Origin: an uncultured Lachnospiraceae bacterium
Lineage (GTDB): Bacteria > Bacillota > Clostridia > Lachnospirales > Lachnospiraceae
Reading direction: 5' to 3'
Assembly (NCBI GenBank): GCA_910584725.1
Contig: CAJUBE010000024.1
Coordinates: 5,229-69,228 of the forward strand
Length of the DNA stretch: 64,000 bases
A program made the translations under genes and the position numbers. Within the stretch, counting starts at the first letter, position 1; each line of letters begins with the position of its first letter. This document shows positions 1 to 11,950 of the stretch, one piece after another. A model generated the notes under the pieces. That model was not told the DNA's origin. It saw only the letters and a list, made by a program, of their open reading frames with translations, and made no database searches.

Positions 1-815
1 CGGCGACGCCTTCGGACTATGAGGCGGCCCACGAGCTGTTCCGCACGGAGCAGATCATAAGACCCACGGGACTGCTTGACCCGGAGGTGGATGTGCGCCC
101 GGTGGAAGGGCAGATCGACGATCTCATCTCGGAGATCAATAAGGTGGTCGCGGATAAGGGCAAGGTGCTTGTGACTACGCTCACCAAACGGATGGCGGAA
201 GATCTGACGGCCTACATGAACGACGTGGGCATCCGGGTCAAGTATCTGCACTCCGATATCGACACGCTGGAACGGGCGGAAATCATTCGCGATATGCGGC
301 TTGACGTGTTCGATGTGCTGGTGGGTATTAACCTTTTAAGGGAAGGGCTGGATATTCCGGAAATCCAGCTTGTGGCCATATTGGATGCAGACAAGGAAGG
401 GTTCCTGCGCTCCGCCACATCTCTGATTCAGACGATCGGAAGGGCGGCCAGAAACGCAAAAGGTCATGTGATTATGTATGCGGACGACATGACGGACTCC
501 ATGAATACAGCCATCACGGAGACGAACCGCCGTCGGAAAATCCAGCAGGCTTACAACGAGGAGCACGGCATCACACCGCAGACGATCCAGAAGGCGGTAC
601 GCGATTTGATCAGTATTTCCAAGACGATCGCGAAGGAGGAGCAGCGGTTTGAGAAGGATCCCGAATCCATGAGCCGGGAGGAGCTGGAAAAACTGGTCAA
701 GGAAGTGGAGAAGCAGATGAAGCGGGCCGCCGCCGACCTGAACTTCGAGGCTGCCGCAGAGCTGCGTGACCGGATGGTGGAGTTGAAAACCAAACTCAGG
801 GATTTTGATAAATAA
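1..815 (+). CDS. uvrB: UvrABC system protein B, C-terminal part
   Basis: This is the 3' part of the nucleotide-excision-repair damage-verification helicase UvrB; the gene begins before the window. The reading frame is open from base 3, and its first residues (ATPSDYE, then [13 protein letters not shown]) are UvrB-typical. The visible part holds helicase domain 2 with the motif VI segment [12 protein letters not shown]. It ends in a UVR domain ([16 protein letters not shown] through AAELRDRM), the coiled-coil hairpin that binds UvrC and UvrA. UvrB is loaded by UvrA, opens DNA around the lesion and recruits UvrC. uvrA follows 126 bp downstream on the same strand, the usual clostridial arrangement. 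The identification is secure; only the start is missing. Confidence 0.97.
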   Translation, partial: ATPSDYEAAHELFRTEQIIRPTGLLDPEVDVRPVEGQIDDLISEINKVVADKGKVLVTTLTKRMAEDLTAYMNDVGIRVKYLHSDIDTLERAEIIRDMRLDVFDVLVGINLLREGLDIPEIQLVAILDADKEGFLRSATSLIQTIGRAARNAKGHVIMYADDMTDSMNTAITETNRRRKIQQAYNEEHGITPQTIQKAVRDLISISKTIAKEEQRFEKDPESMSREELEKLVKEVEKQMKRAAADLNFEAAAELRDRMVELKTKLRDFDK

Positions 816-941
816 CTTCCCTACACAAAATACATTTGTCTGTCTATGAGATAATATACAAAATGAAGGTGACGTGTGGTTAGGTTTTGCCTAAATTATT
901 AAGAAAAACATAAAAGATAAATAAAAGAGAGGTATGATATC

Positions 942-3809
<2,868 letters not shown>

Positions 3810-3820
3810 AGATAATGCGT

Positions 3821-3887
3821 CTTCCCTGCTCGCCGTGTGAGCCGCATGTTGTGAAACAGCAAACTTCCATATGCGGGCCTGCGCACA
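3821..3887 (-). repeat. Intergenic repeat family 2, inverted copy
   Basis: This segment after uvrA is the reverse complement, with a few changes, of the segments at 35037-35118 and 44424-44512. The shared core on the plus strand here includes GTGAAACAGCAAACTTCCAT followed by ATGCGGGCCTGC. All three copies lie just downstream of genes. Its function is unknown. Confidence 0.6.
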
Positions 3888-3892
3888 AAAAT

Positions 3893-3937
3893 AACCCCTC
3901 TCAATGCGGCACAAACCGTAAACATGAGAGGGGTTTT
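3893..3937. terminator. Bidirectional terminator between uvrA and the convergent ATPase gene
   Basis: An 11-bp stem AACCCCTCTCA (3893-3903) pairs with TGAGAGGGGTT (3925-3935), flanked by T-rich sequence in both directions. It sits between the converging ends of uvrA and the ABC-class ATPase gene, so it can serve both. Confidence 0.85.
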
Positions 3938-3941
3938 GGGT

Positions 3942-5603
3942 TTATAACATCCGATATCTTGCCAGACACGCCAGAATCTCCTGCCGTCTCACATAGGCGG
4001 CGGGCCCGGCTCCATAGTTTTTCGGCGTAAGCGCCAGAATCCCTTCTTTCTCCAGCTTGGCGAAGACTTCCTCCGTTAGCTGGGGAAGGGTTTTCTTTCC
4101 GTTGGCCAGCCGTTCCAGAACATACTGTGAAATATAGGCGAGCGCGGCGGTCTGGCTTTCACCCACGATCTGCTCCAGATAACGCAGGTCGATCTCGTTC
4201 TTGTCCAGACTGATCGTGTCCCAGCCGTGCACCTTTGCCTTTTCAATCCGTTTTGTGCGGACGGTCTTTTTCAGCCAGTCGGTCTTTTTCACGGTTTCTT
4301 CCGTAAGTTCCACAGCCAGCTCCTTGGCCCGGGCCGTCACGTCCTTTGTCTCGTAACAGTCCATCTGCAGTACCGTGTCGGCCACCGACAGATAATCGCC
4401 GGAACTCCCCGCCACTAATATAGTAGAAATGCCCATATCCCGATAGAGGCTTCTGATCTTTCGGATGAAAGGCGTAATCGGCTCCTTCTCGTCGGAGACG
4501 AGCTGCGCCATGCGCCCGTCACGAACCATGAAGTTGGTTGCGGAAGTGTCCTCGTCGATCAAAAGCACGGTACTTCCAGAGGCAAGCGCTTCCACCGTAT
4601 TGGCGGCCTGAGAGGTGCTGCCGCTGGCGTTCTCCGTCTGAAAGCGGGTGGTGTCCGACTTCATCGGAAGGTTGTTGATAAACATGGAGATATCCGTCTC
4701 GTGGATGCAGCGGTGTTCCTCGGCGCGCAGCTTGAACGCGCTCTCGTCAGTGATGACAAGCTCTCTGCCATCACCGGCAATGTGGTTGTATACGCCGCGC
4801 TCCAGCGCTTTTAACAAGGTAGATTTCCCGTGGAAGCCGCCGCCCGCAATGACCGTGATGCCGTGACGGATGCCCATGCCCCGCACCTTGCCCCGATGGG
4901 GAAGCTCCAGTGTAACAGCGAGGGATTCCGGGCTTTTAAATACCACCGCATCCCGCATGGGCCTCTGGGAGACGCCGCTTTCTCTCGGCAGGATGGAGCC
5001 GTCTGCCACAAAGGCCGCAAGATCGTGTTTCGGCAGAGCCTCCCGGATAAACTGCTGGTCGTCCGCCAGCGCGGTCACCTTGTCCAGATCCTGCTTCATG
5101 CGGGGATTCATTTTGAAGACTTGCTGTGCCATATCGGGGATTAAATGGAATAAAATCTGCGCAAGCTCCCCCGCTGCGATGGTGCGCCCAAACGCAGGAA
5201 ATCCCACTTCAATGCGGGCTTCGATTACATCCTTGCCGATATGCATGGCTGTTGTTTCCAGAATTTCCTGTCCGGTTCTGCAGGCCGTCACCAGCCCGCT
5301 TTTGCCGGAGCCTTTCGCTGACCGTCCTTCGCCGTTTCGCAGGAAACGGTGGAGACTACGCAGCAGATAATTTTCCACCGCAATGCGGCGGTGTCTGCTC
5401 TCAAAATACGAAGCAGAAATATTTCCTTGATTTCGATACACGATTCGTACTCGTGAGGGAGAAGCAAATGGGTCTCCCTGTACATGGTCGATCCAGAGCC
5501 GGTATACCCCAAAATCGTATTCCCCTTCCAAAACCTTGTAGGCTTTATAGCCTTTATGGTCGATCTCTCTGAGTTTTGATTGTAATTCTGCCTGTGATTT
5601 CAT
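3942..5603 (-). CDS. Predicted ATPase of the ABC class (COG3044-type)
   Basis: This 553-residue protein belongs to the bacterial 'ABC-class predicted ATPase' family (PF09818-like), whose cellular role is unknown. The N-terminal ~240 residues carry family-specific sequence. They are followed by a P-loop (GGGFHGKSTLL, about residues 254-264) and a Walker B-like LLIDEDTSATNF (about 350-361). The SDTTRF/NASGSTSQA segment between them is also typical. There are no membrane segments, so it is probably a soluble nucleotide-binding protein. It is convergent with uvrA and divergent from mbl, and nothing nearby suggests an operon. The start codon follows an AAAGGAG ribosome binding site. The family assignment is confident; the function is not known. 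Confidence 0.88.
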   Translation of the reverse strand: MKSQAELQSKLREIDHKGYKAYKVLEGEYDFGVYRLWIDHVQGDPFASPSRVRIVYRNQGNISASYFESRHRRIAVENYLLRSLHRFLRNGEGRSAKGSGKSGLVTACRTGQEILETTAMHIGKDVIEARIEVGFPAFGRTIAAGELAQILFHLIPDMAQQVFKMNPRMKQDLDKVTALADDQQFIREALPKHDLAAFVADGSILPRESGVSQRPMRDAVVFKSPESLAVTLELPHRGKVRGMGIRHGITVIAGGGFHGKSTLLKALERGVYNHIAGDGRELVITDESAFKLRAEEHRCIHETDISMFINNLPMKSDTTRFQTENASGSTSQAANTVEALASGSTVLLIDEDTSATNFMVRDGRMAQLVSDEKEPITPFIRKIRSLYRDMGISTILVAGSSGDYLSVADTVLQMDCYETKDVTARAKELAVELTEETVKKTDWLKKTVRTKRIEKAKVHGWDTISLDKNEIDLRYLEQIVGESQTAALAYISQYVLERLANGKKTLPQLTEEVFAKLEKEGILALTPKNYGAGPAAYVRRQEILACLARYRML

Positions 5604-5889
5604 AGTTAAAATACTCCTTTATATTACATTTTTGCCCGTCTTAATAGGCTTAGACTGTGCGACTATGGCGGGGATAAATCCGAGATAGCTGTCCCGGGCC
5701 AATTTGTAGTATAACATAGCTGCCAAAATTTGGGGCAACTTTTTCCCGAAAGAAATGTGTAAATGTATAAACATTTCTGTCCTGCCGTCCGATAATAAAA
5801 AAAGAAGGCAAGGATGCTGAAATCAGAGCGGAAGGAACCGTTCTGTTTTTGGCGTTTTTTACTTTTTTTAAAAAAAATAAGAAAAACCT

Positions 5890-5918
5890 TTGAAAAACCG
5901 ATTCGATGAGGGTATAAT
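5890..5918 (+). promoter_or_regulatory. Sigma-A promoter for mbl
   Basis: TTGAAA (5890-5895) and a perfect TATAAT (5913-5918) are separated by 17 bp. This is a near-consensus vegetative promoter in front of a ~130-nt untranslated leader leading to mbl at 6059. Confidence 0.85.
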
Positions 5919-5924
5919 ATAATA

Positions 5925-6058
5925 GCCTAGGAGACTCGAAGCGTAGGTTCGTGGGTCTTGCGGCATGAATGAGCAAATGTCCGCGGTGGCAGGACGAAAA
6001 ATAGGGCGTGCATTTGCGGATTAGTATGGTACATTCTCGGGAAGGGGATCAAAGGTAA
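5925..6058 (+). other. Untranslated leader of mbl with a hairpin
   Basis: The leader between the -10 box and the mbl start contains no gene. Its clearest structure is a stem GCAAATG (5973-5979) with CATTTGC (6011-6017) enclosing a smaller TCC...GGA pairing. It matches no riboswitch class that I recognise. The rest of the 5604-6058 gap holds the upstream region of the divergent ATPase gene. Confidence 0.35.
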
Positions 6059-7051
6059 ATGCAGTTTACGGATATCGGTATAGATCTTGGCACAGCCAGT
6101 ATTTTAGTATATATCAGAGGCAAGGGCGTGGTATTGAAGGAGCCCTCCGTTGTCGCTTTTGACAGAGATACAAATAAAATCAAAGCAATCGGCGAGGACG
6201 CGCGCCTCATGCTTGGCAGAACACCGGGCAATATTGTGGCGGTAAGACCCTTGAGACAGGGCGTAATCTCCGACTATCAGGTTACGGAGAAAATGATGAA
6301 ATACTTTATCCAGAAGGCTCTGGGTAAAAAAACGTTCAGGAAGCCGCGCATTGCAGTCTGCGTGCCCAGCGGCGTGACAGAGGTAGAAAAGAAAGCCGTG
6401 GAGGACGCGACCTATCAGGCGGGCGCAAGAGAGGTTTCCATCATTGAGGAGCCGATTGCGGCAGCTATCGGCGCTGGTATTGACATTTCCAAGCCCTGCG
6501 GCAACATGATTGTAGATATCGGCGGCGGTACTTCCGACATCGCGGTGATTTCTCTCGGCGGTACGGTGGTCAGCGCTTCCATTAAGATAGCGGGCGACGA
6601 TTTTGACGAGGCTATCGTGCGCTATATGCGTAAAAAACACAATCTGCTGATCGGTGAACGGACGGCAGAGGATTTGAAGATAAAGATCGGTTCCGCGTTC
6701 AAGCGTCCCGAGGTGGATTACATGGATGTGAGAGGGCGCAATCTGGTGACCGGTCTTCCGAGAACCGTTAAGGTTTCGTCGGAGGAGACGGAGGAGGCGC
6801 TGCATGAGACCACGGTACAGATCGTGGAGACGATACACAGCGTACTGGAGAAGACTCCCCCGGAGCTGGCGGCGGATATCGCGGATCGCGGCATCGTTCT
6901 GACAGGCGGCGGCAGTCTGCTTCGCGGGCTGGAGGATCTGATCGCGGCCAAGACGGGCATCAACACCATGACCGCGGAAGACCCGATGACGGCCGTGGCG
7001 ATCGGTACCGGAAAGTATGTGGAATTTTTGGCGGGATACCGCGAAGACTAG
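6059..7051 (+). CDS. mbl: MreB/Mbl-family actin-like cell-shape protein
   Basis: This 330-residue bacterial actin homologue polymerises under the membrane and guides lateral peptidoglycan synthesis. Visible actin-fold nucleotide-binding segments are GIDLGTAS near the N-terminus, VDIGGGTSDIAVISLGG (about residues 157-173) and GGGSLLRGLEDLI near the C-terminus. The length is normal for MreB (about 330-345). It is called Mbl rather than MreB because it lies directly upstream of two flagellar rod genes, as mbl-flhO-flhP does in Bacillus subtilis, and no mreC/mreD follow. A strong promoter at 5890-5918 drives it. A hairpin repeat begins at its stop codon. Confidence 0.9.
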   Translation: MQFTDIGIDLGTASILVYIRGKGVVLKEPSVVAFDRDTNKIKAIGEDARLMLGRTPGNIVAVRPLRQGVISDYQVTEKMMKYFIQKALGKKTFRKPRIAVCVPSGVTEVEKKAVEDATYQAGAREVSIIEEPIAAAIGAGIDISKPCGNMIVDIGGGTSDIAVISLGGTVVSASIKIAGDDFDEAIVRYMRKKHNLLIGERTAEDLKIKIGSAFKRPEVDYMDVRGRNLVTGLPRTVKVSSEETEEALHETTVQIVETIHSVLEKTPPELAADIADRGIVLTGGGSLLRGLEDLIAAKTGINTMTAEDPMTAVAIGTGKYVEFLAGYRED

Positions 7052-7196
7052 AGTGAAAAGAACTTCTAAAGCTCAGCAGCAAAGGCTGCTTCGCTAAGAA
7101 GTTCTATGTTTCACTCAGAAGAATGCCCAGAATACGGGCATTCTCCGCACAGATTTGAAATTCTGCAGAGCGGAATCATGGCGGTTAGAGTGAAAA
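7051..7196 (+). repeat. Intergenic hairpin repeat family 1, copy 1
   Basis: The outer stem GAGTGAAA (7051-7058) plus AGAACTTCT pairs with AGAAGTTCT (7097-7105) plus TTTCACTC (7109-7116). A second hairpin GAATGCCC/GGGCATTC (7121-7143) follows, then a degenerate third segment ending in ATGGCGGTTAG. Similar elements lie at 16829, 35208, 37977 and 38124. The outer stems differ in sequence between copies but remain paired. Confidence 0.85.
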
Positions 7197-7236
7197 AACA
7201 CATTCTCGGCAGATAATAGATGGAGGAAGATACGTT

Positions 7237-8106
7237 ATGTTAAAAGGGTTGTACACCGCCTACACAGGCATGTTGAATGAGCAGCACCGGATGGACGTGT
7301 TGACGAACAATCTGGCGAATGCGACCACCAACGGATTTAAGAAGGAAGGCACCACAAGCCAGGCGTTTGACACGGTGCTTGCCTATAAGATCAAGGATTT
7401 GTCGGAGCCCGGAAATCTCCCGAGGCCTCTGGCGACCAACAGGGCCATTGACGAGGCGGAGGCGAATAACCCGCTGAACGAGGACTATCTGGAGCGGCGT
7501 GTCAGAAAAACGGGATTGAATCTGGGGGTAAGGATCGGAGAAAATTATGTGGATTATTCCGAGGGCCCTATTAAGGAAACCGGAAACACGCTTGATCTGG
7601 CTCTTTCCGACAGAGGCTTTTTCGCGGTAGAATATACGAACAAAAGGGGCGAAACCTCCATCAAATATACCAGAGACGGCAATTTCACCATGAACCGACA
7701 GGGTTTCCTGCAGACGCAGGACGGCGACTACGTGCTGGATGAGGACGGACGGAGAATCCAGATGGATACGGCTCTTCCCATCAGCATCAGCCGCAACGGC
7801 ACGATTGTGCAGGACGGCACTACGGTGGCGACCATCGGTATTACCGATTTTGAGGATTACAATTATTTGGAGCGCTTCGGTGAGAACTATTTCCAGCCGG
7901 TAGAGGGTGCGACGGAGCTCGATCGTGGTGAAACCGGGGTAAATACGCAGATTCATCAGGGATATCTGGAAATGTCGAATATTTCCGTGGTAACCGAGAT
8001 GGTAAACATGATTACTTTACAGCGGCAGTATGAAAGCAACCAGAAAGTGATCACCACCTACGACGATACATTAGAGCAGGCAGTAACCCAGCACGGGAAG
8101 ATATAG
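7237..8106 (+). CDS. flgF: Flagellar hook-basal body protein FlgF/FlhO type
   Basis: This 289-residue flagellar rod/hook-family protein is exported by the flagellar type III apparatus and assembles into the axial rod. The N-terminus (MLKGLYTAYTGMLNEQHR...LTNNLANATTNGFKK) is the conserved Flg_bb_rod motif. The C-terminus (QGYLEMSNISVVTEMVNMI...QRQYESNQKVI) is the conserved Flg_bbr_C motif, and both form the coiled-coil ends. A GGAGG ribosome binding site precedes the ATG. The paralogous rod gene follows 15 bp downstream. Position after mbl matches flhO of Bacillus. Confidence 0.93.
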   Translation: MLKGLYTAYTGMLNEQHRMDVLTNNLANATTNGFKKEGTTSQAFDTVLAYKIKDLSEPGNLPRPLATNRAIDEAEANNPLNEDYLERRVRKTGLNLGVRIGENYVDYSEGPIKETGNTLDLALSDRGFFAVEYTNKRGETSIKYTRDGNFTMNRQGFLQTQDGDYVLDEDGRRIQMDTALPISISRNGTIVQDGTTVATIGITDFEDYNYLERFGENYFQPVEGATELDRGETGVNTQIHQGYLEMSNISVVTEMVNMITLQRQYESNQKVITTYDDTLEQAVTQHGKI

Positions 8107-8121
8107 TAAAGGAGAATAGAC

Positions 8122-8940
8122 ATGGTTAGAAGTTTATGGTCGGGCGCAACCGGCATGAATGCACAGCAGACAAACGTAGATACGATAGCGAACAACCTCG
8201 CCAACGTCAATTCCGTTGGATATAAGGCGCAGGTGGCACAGTTTAAGTCTCTTCTGTACCAGAATCTGCAGTCCATTACGACGACGGCGAACGGCGACCC
8301 GAAACCGACCACTTCACAGGTAGGTCTGGGTGTCCGCACCGCTTCCATCAATCAGATTTTCACGCAGGGCAGCCTTTTAGACTCTGCTTCCGATACTTCT
8401 TTCGCAATCGAGGGCGACGGCTTCTTTGCTCTGCGCGGGGAAGATGGACAGATCTTTTATACAAGAAACGGCGATTTTACATGGGCGATCGGCGCCAATA
8501 ACCGCATGACCCTGACAAACGCGGATGGCCTTCCGGTATTAGACACCGAGGGACGCGCCATCGTGACCGATGCAGGTTACATAGCCAGCAATCTTTCGAT
8601 TACAGAGGATGGGCAGATCTGCTATCCTGACGCGCAGAATAACCCGCAGCCTATCGGTATACAGATCGGCACATTCCAGTTTAACAATCCTGGCGGCTTA
8701 AGGAGAGAAGGCGATACCCTCTTTTCGGTGACGGATGCCAGCGGTCGTGCGCTCAACGAGGACACCACGGACAATGTACAGAAGAGCCGCATCATTCAGG
8801 GTTATCTGGAAGGTTCCAACGTGCAGGTAGCGAATGAAATGGTAAATCTGATTGTGGCGCAGCGTGCCTACGAGATGAACTCCAAGTCCATCACAACCTC
8901 CGACTCCATGTTGGAAGTGGCGAACAACCTGAAACGCTAA
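8122..8940 (+). CDS. flgG: Flagellar basal-body rod protein FlgG/FlhP type
   Basis: This 272-residue distal-rod protein family member starts MVRSLWSGATGMNAQQTNVD with TIANNLANVNSVGYK and ends QGYLEGSNVQVANEMVNLI with AQRAYEMNSKSI. These are the two signature ends of FlgG-class rod/hook proteins. Length and the AFAIEGDGFF-like central segment (FAIEGDGFFALRGEDG) fit FlgG. A GGAG ribosome binding site lies 15 bp after flgF, indicating one transcription unit flgF-flgG-rod binding protein. Together with flgF it shows that the organism is, or recently was, flagellated. Confidence 0.94.
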   Translation: MVRSLWSGATGMNAQQTNVDTIANNLANVNSVGYKAQVAQFKSLLYQNLQSITTTANGDPKPTTSQVGLGVRTASINQIFTQGSLLDSASDTSFAIEGDGFFALRGEDGQIFYTRNGDFTWAIGANNRMTLTNADGLPVLDTEGRAIVTDAGYIASNLSITEDGQICYPDAQNNPQPIGIQIGTFQFNNPGGLRREGDTLFSVTDASGRALNEDTTDNVQKSRIIQGYLEGSNVQVANEMVNLIVAQRAYEMNSKSITTSDSMLEVANNLKR

Positions 8941-8999
8941 GAGCCGTGCAAAATTGAGGCTGAGTAGGCTGCGAAGCGGGTTACAAATGAAACGGCTCG
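8941..8999 (+). repeat. Intergenic hairpin after flgG
   Basis: GAGCCGT right after the flgG stop pairs with ACGGCTC near 8993, enclosing about 45 nt. A comparable stem (CAGAGCCG/CGGCTCTG) occurs at 39588-39648. It lacks a T-run, so it is not an obvious terminator. Confidence 0.45.
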
Positions 9000-9020
9000 T
9001 ATACATATAGGAGAACACAT

Positions 9021-9401
9021 ATGAACGACTTAACCAACTTATCCGCATACACAAACTACATGACCGACGCAAACCGTGTAGCGACGGAAACGCTGCAGAA
9101 GAATCTGCAGAATGTGCAGAATACGCGGAACGCGAACGGAACCGACAAGGCGAAAGAGGACGACGCCCTCTTTGATGCCTGCAAACAGTTTGAAGCGTAT
9201 CTGTGGGAACAGGTTTATAAGGAAATGCAGAAAACCGTAGACATTTTTAGTGATGATGAGGACGGCTACGCGTCGCAGATGGTGGACTATTTCAAGGATT
9301 CCGTGATTCAGCAGATTTCTGCGCAGACCGCGACGCAGGGTTCCAATTCTCTGGCGCAGATGTTATACGAGCAGGCAAAGATCAACTACAACATAACCTG
9401 A
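9021..9401 (+). CDS. flgJ: Rod-binding protein (FlgJ N-terminal family)
   Basis: This 126-residue protein matches the FlgJ N-terminal rod-binding domain (PF10135-type) without the muramidase half. The core is DALFDACKQFEAYLWEQVYKEMQK and, further on, MVDYFKDSVIQQI with LAQMLYEQ. In proteobacteria this domain caps the growing rod. In clostridia the stand-alone form often follows flgG. A good GGAG ribosome binding site precedes the ATG. It is the last gene of the mbl-flg group and is followed by a terminator. Confidence 0.82.
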   Translation: MNDLTNLSAYTNYMTDANRVATETLQKNLQNVQNTRNANGTDKAKEDDALFDACKQFEAYLWEQVYKEMQKTVDIFSDDEDGYASQMVDYFKDSVIQQISAQTATQGSNSLAQMLYEQAKINYNIT

Positions 9402-9411
9402 AAACAATGGT

Positions 9412-9447
9412 GCCCGGCGGCGAAAGCCGATCCGGGCCGTAGTTTTC
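9412..9447 (+). terminator. Rho-independent terminator after the rod-binding protein gene
   Basis: GCCCGGCGGC (from 9412) pairs with GCCG..CCGGGC around a GAAA loop and is followed by TTTT (9443-9446). It closes the flagellar rod transcription unit. Confidence 0.85.
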
Positions 9448-9519
9448 CTACACCGCGCAGTAATTGCATGACGTGGTTTGCACAGTAATATTTTCTACAT
9501 CACAGCACACAGGTATTCT

Positions 9520-11847
9520 ATGGAAACAGTCAAAGGATTTATTGATCACATTATTTACCGCAACAAAGACAATGGATATACGGTTTTGAATCTTCTCACA
9601 CAGGAGGACGAGCTTACCTGCGTGGGTTTTTTTAAAACGATGGATCAGGGTGAGACGATCGAGGCGCAGGGGGAGTATACCCAGCACCAAATATACGGTA
9701 AACAGTTTAAAATTGAGCAATACAAGATTCTTCCGCCCAGTGATGAGATCAGTATGGAGCGGTATTTGTCTTCCGGCGCCGTAAAGGGCGTGGGGGAAGC
9801 GCTGGCAAAGCGGATTATCAAGGCTTTCGGTGCGGATACCTACCGTGTGATCGAGGAAGAGCCGGAGCGTCTGGCGGAGGTGAAAGGGATCAGCCTGCGT
9901 AAAGCCCGAGAAATTGCGGCATCTCTTTACGAAAAGAGGGATGCCCGGGACGCCATGACCTTTTTGCAGGGCTACGGCATTTCCAACACCCTGGCGCTGC
10001 GCATTTATGAAGCTTACGGGATGGGACTTTACGGCGTTATGAAAGAAAATCCTTACCGGCTTGCCGAGGATATTCAGGGCATCGGATTTCGCATTGCGGA
10101 TGAAATCGCGGCGAAGATCGGCATTCACACAGACTCTGACTACCGCATCAGAAGCGGCCTGCTCTACACGTTACAGCAGGCGGGCGGCGAGGGGCATTGC
10201 TATCTTCCGGCGGACAGGCTGCTCGCGCAGGCGGGAGAGCTTTTGGGCATTGAGCCTTCCCTGATGGAGCCGCAGCTGCAAAATCTTGCGATGGACAAGA
10301 AGCTGGTAATCAAATATGTTCCCGTCGCGGACAGCGGCGCAGCTCCGAACAGAGCTGCGGACGGTAATCCCGATACAGACGGCGCCATGCCTATGCGTGA
10401 ATGCCGTGTCTATGCGGGCACGTTTTATTACGCAGAGTTAAACTGCGCGCGAATGCTCCACGAATTAAATATTGCCGAGGAGCTTCTTCCTGCCGAAGAG
10501 GAGGCGCTTCTGCAAAAAATAGATCAGGTGGAGGCAGATCTTGGCATTGTTCTGGATAGTCTGCAGAAGCGCTCTGTTTTGGAAAGCATCAGAAACGGCG
10601 TGTTCATTCTCTCCGGCGGCCCGGGCACGGGAAAAACCACAACCATCAACGCAATCATCCGCTATTTTCTTTCTCAGGGGATGGACATCAGCCTGGCGGC
10701 CCCCACGGGGCGGGCAGCCAAACGCATGACTGAGGCAACGGGCTATGAATCCCGCACCATTCACCGTCTTTTGGAGCTTTCCGGAGCGGCGGCTCTGGAA
10801 GGAAAGGCGGCGCGCTTTGAACGCAACGAGGAAAATCCGCTGGAAGCGGATGTGATTATTGTAGATGAAATGTCCATGGTGGATATTTTTTTGTTTCAGT
10901 CGCTCCTGAAGGCAATTTCCGTGGGAACGCGGCTGATTATGGTTGGCGACGTGAATCAGCTTCCATCCGTGGGGCCGGGGCAGGTACTCTCCGATCTGAT
11001 CAGAAGCGGCGCGTTTCAGACGGTAGTGCTGGAAAAAATTTTTCGACAGGCCAAGGAGAGCGATATCGTTTTGAATGCGCACAGAATCCACGCGGGCGAA
11101 GACCTTGTCCTGGATAATAAGAGCAGGGATTTCTTCTTTCTGGAAAGGAACGACATAAATGTCATATATAAGCATATGATCCAGCTCATTTTGGAGAAGC
11201 TGCCCCGTTATGTGGATGCGACGCCCTACGATATCCAGGTGCTGACGCCCATGCGGAAAGGAAAACTCGGTGTAGAGACACTAAACGGTATTTTGCAGAG
11301 GTATCTCAATCCGCCAGACGACAAAAAACGGGAGTGCCAGTCGGGCGATACCCTTTTTCGTGAGGGCGACAAGGTCATGCAGATTAAGAACAATTACCAG
11401 CTTGCGTGGGAGGTGGTGAGCCGATACAACATACCCATCGATCAGGGCATGGGGATTTTTAACGGAGATATCGGCGTGATCCGCACAATCGACGAGTACG
11501 CTCGGGAGGTGGTGGTGGAGTTTGACGAGCACAGGCGGGTTACCTATCCCTATTCGGGACTGGACGAGATCGAACTTGCCTATGCCGTGACGATACATAA
11601 ATCTCAGGGAAGCGAGTATCCCGCGGTTATCATGCCGCTTCTCACGGGGCCGCATATGCTTTTTAACCGCAATCTCCTCTACACGGGCGTTACCCGCGCG
11701 AAGTCCTGTGTCACCATTCTGGGGAGCCGCGCAACGGTTTCCGAGATGGTTGCCAATAACCGGGAGAATCACCGTTACACCGGCTTCCGTGACCAGATTC
11801 AGGCTCTGCAATTCGAATCCGGTGACATGACAATGCCGCCCGCATGA
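9520..11847 (+). CDS. recD2: RecD2-type ATP-dependent DNA helicase
   Basis: This 775-residue 5'-3' helicase of superfamily 1B is the RecBC-independent RecD2. The N-terminal OB-like region and helix-hairpin-helix segment (SGAVKGVGEALAKRII) are typical. The P-loop is SGGPGTGKTTTINA (about residue 366), followed by VDEMSMVD (Walker B), GDVNQLPSVGPG (motif III) and the C-terminal AVTIHKSQGSEYPAVI and YTGVTRAK motifs. The ATG at 9520 is preferred over an upstream TTG because family members begin METVKGFIDHI-like and an AGG lies just upstream. It follows the flagellar terminator and precedes comFC. Confidence 0.94.
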   Translation: METVKGFIDHIIYRNKDNGYTVLNLLTQEDELTCVGFFKTMDQGETIEAQGEYTQHQIYGKQFKIEQYKILPPSDEISMERYLSSGAVKGVGEALAKRIIKAFGADTYRVIEEEPERLAEVKGISLRKAREIAASLYEKRDARDAMTFLQGYGISNTLALRIYEAYGMGLYGVMKENPYRLAEDIQGIGFRIADEIAAKIGIHTDSDYRIRSGLLYTLQQAGGEGHCYLPADRLLAQAGELLGIEPSLMEPQLQNLAMDKKLVIKYVPVADSGAAPNRAADGNPDTDGAMPMRECRVYAGTFYYAELNCARMLHELNIAEELLPAEEEALLQKIDQVEADLGIVLDSLQKRSVLESIRNGVFILSGGPGTGKTTTINAIIRYFLSQGMDISLAAPTGRAAKRMTEATGYESRTIHRLLELSGAAALEGKAARFERNEENPLEADVIIVDEMSMVDIFLFQSLLKAISVGTRLIMVGDVNQLPSVGPGQVLSDLIRSGAFQTVVLEKIFRQAKESDIVLNAHRIHAGEDLVLDNKSRDFFFLERNDINVIYKHMIQLILEKLPRYVDATPYDIQVLTPMRKGKLGVETLNGILQRYLNPPDDKKRECQSGDTLFREGDKVMQIKNNYQLAWEVVSRYNIPIDQGMGIFNGDIGVIRTIDEYAREVVVEFDEHRRVTYPYSGLDEIELAYAVTIHKSQGSEYPAVIMPLLTGPHMLFNRNLLYTGVTRAKSCVTILGSRATVSEMVANNRENHRYTGFRDQIQALQFESGDMTMPPA

Positions 11848-11868
11848 CAGGCGCATATCTCCCGGACC

Positions 11869-11935
11869 ATTTCACCCTAACCGCCATGTCACAGCTTTGC
11901 CGTGACTCAAATCAATGCGGAGAATGCCGCATTTC
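11869..11935 (-). repeat. Intergenic hairpin repeat family 1, third segment, inverted
   Basis: The reverse complement of this segment reads as the tail of family 1 at 38066-38120: TTCTCCGCATTGATTTGAGT, then a GTCAC...GTGAC hairpin, then ATGGCGGTTAG. The GTCACAGC/GCCGTGAC stem is preserved. It lies between recD2 and comFC. Confidence 0.65.
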
Positions 11936-11950
11936 AGAGAGGATACGTCT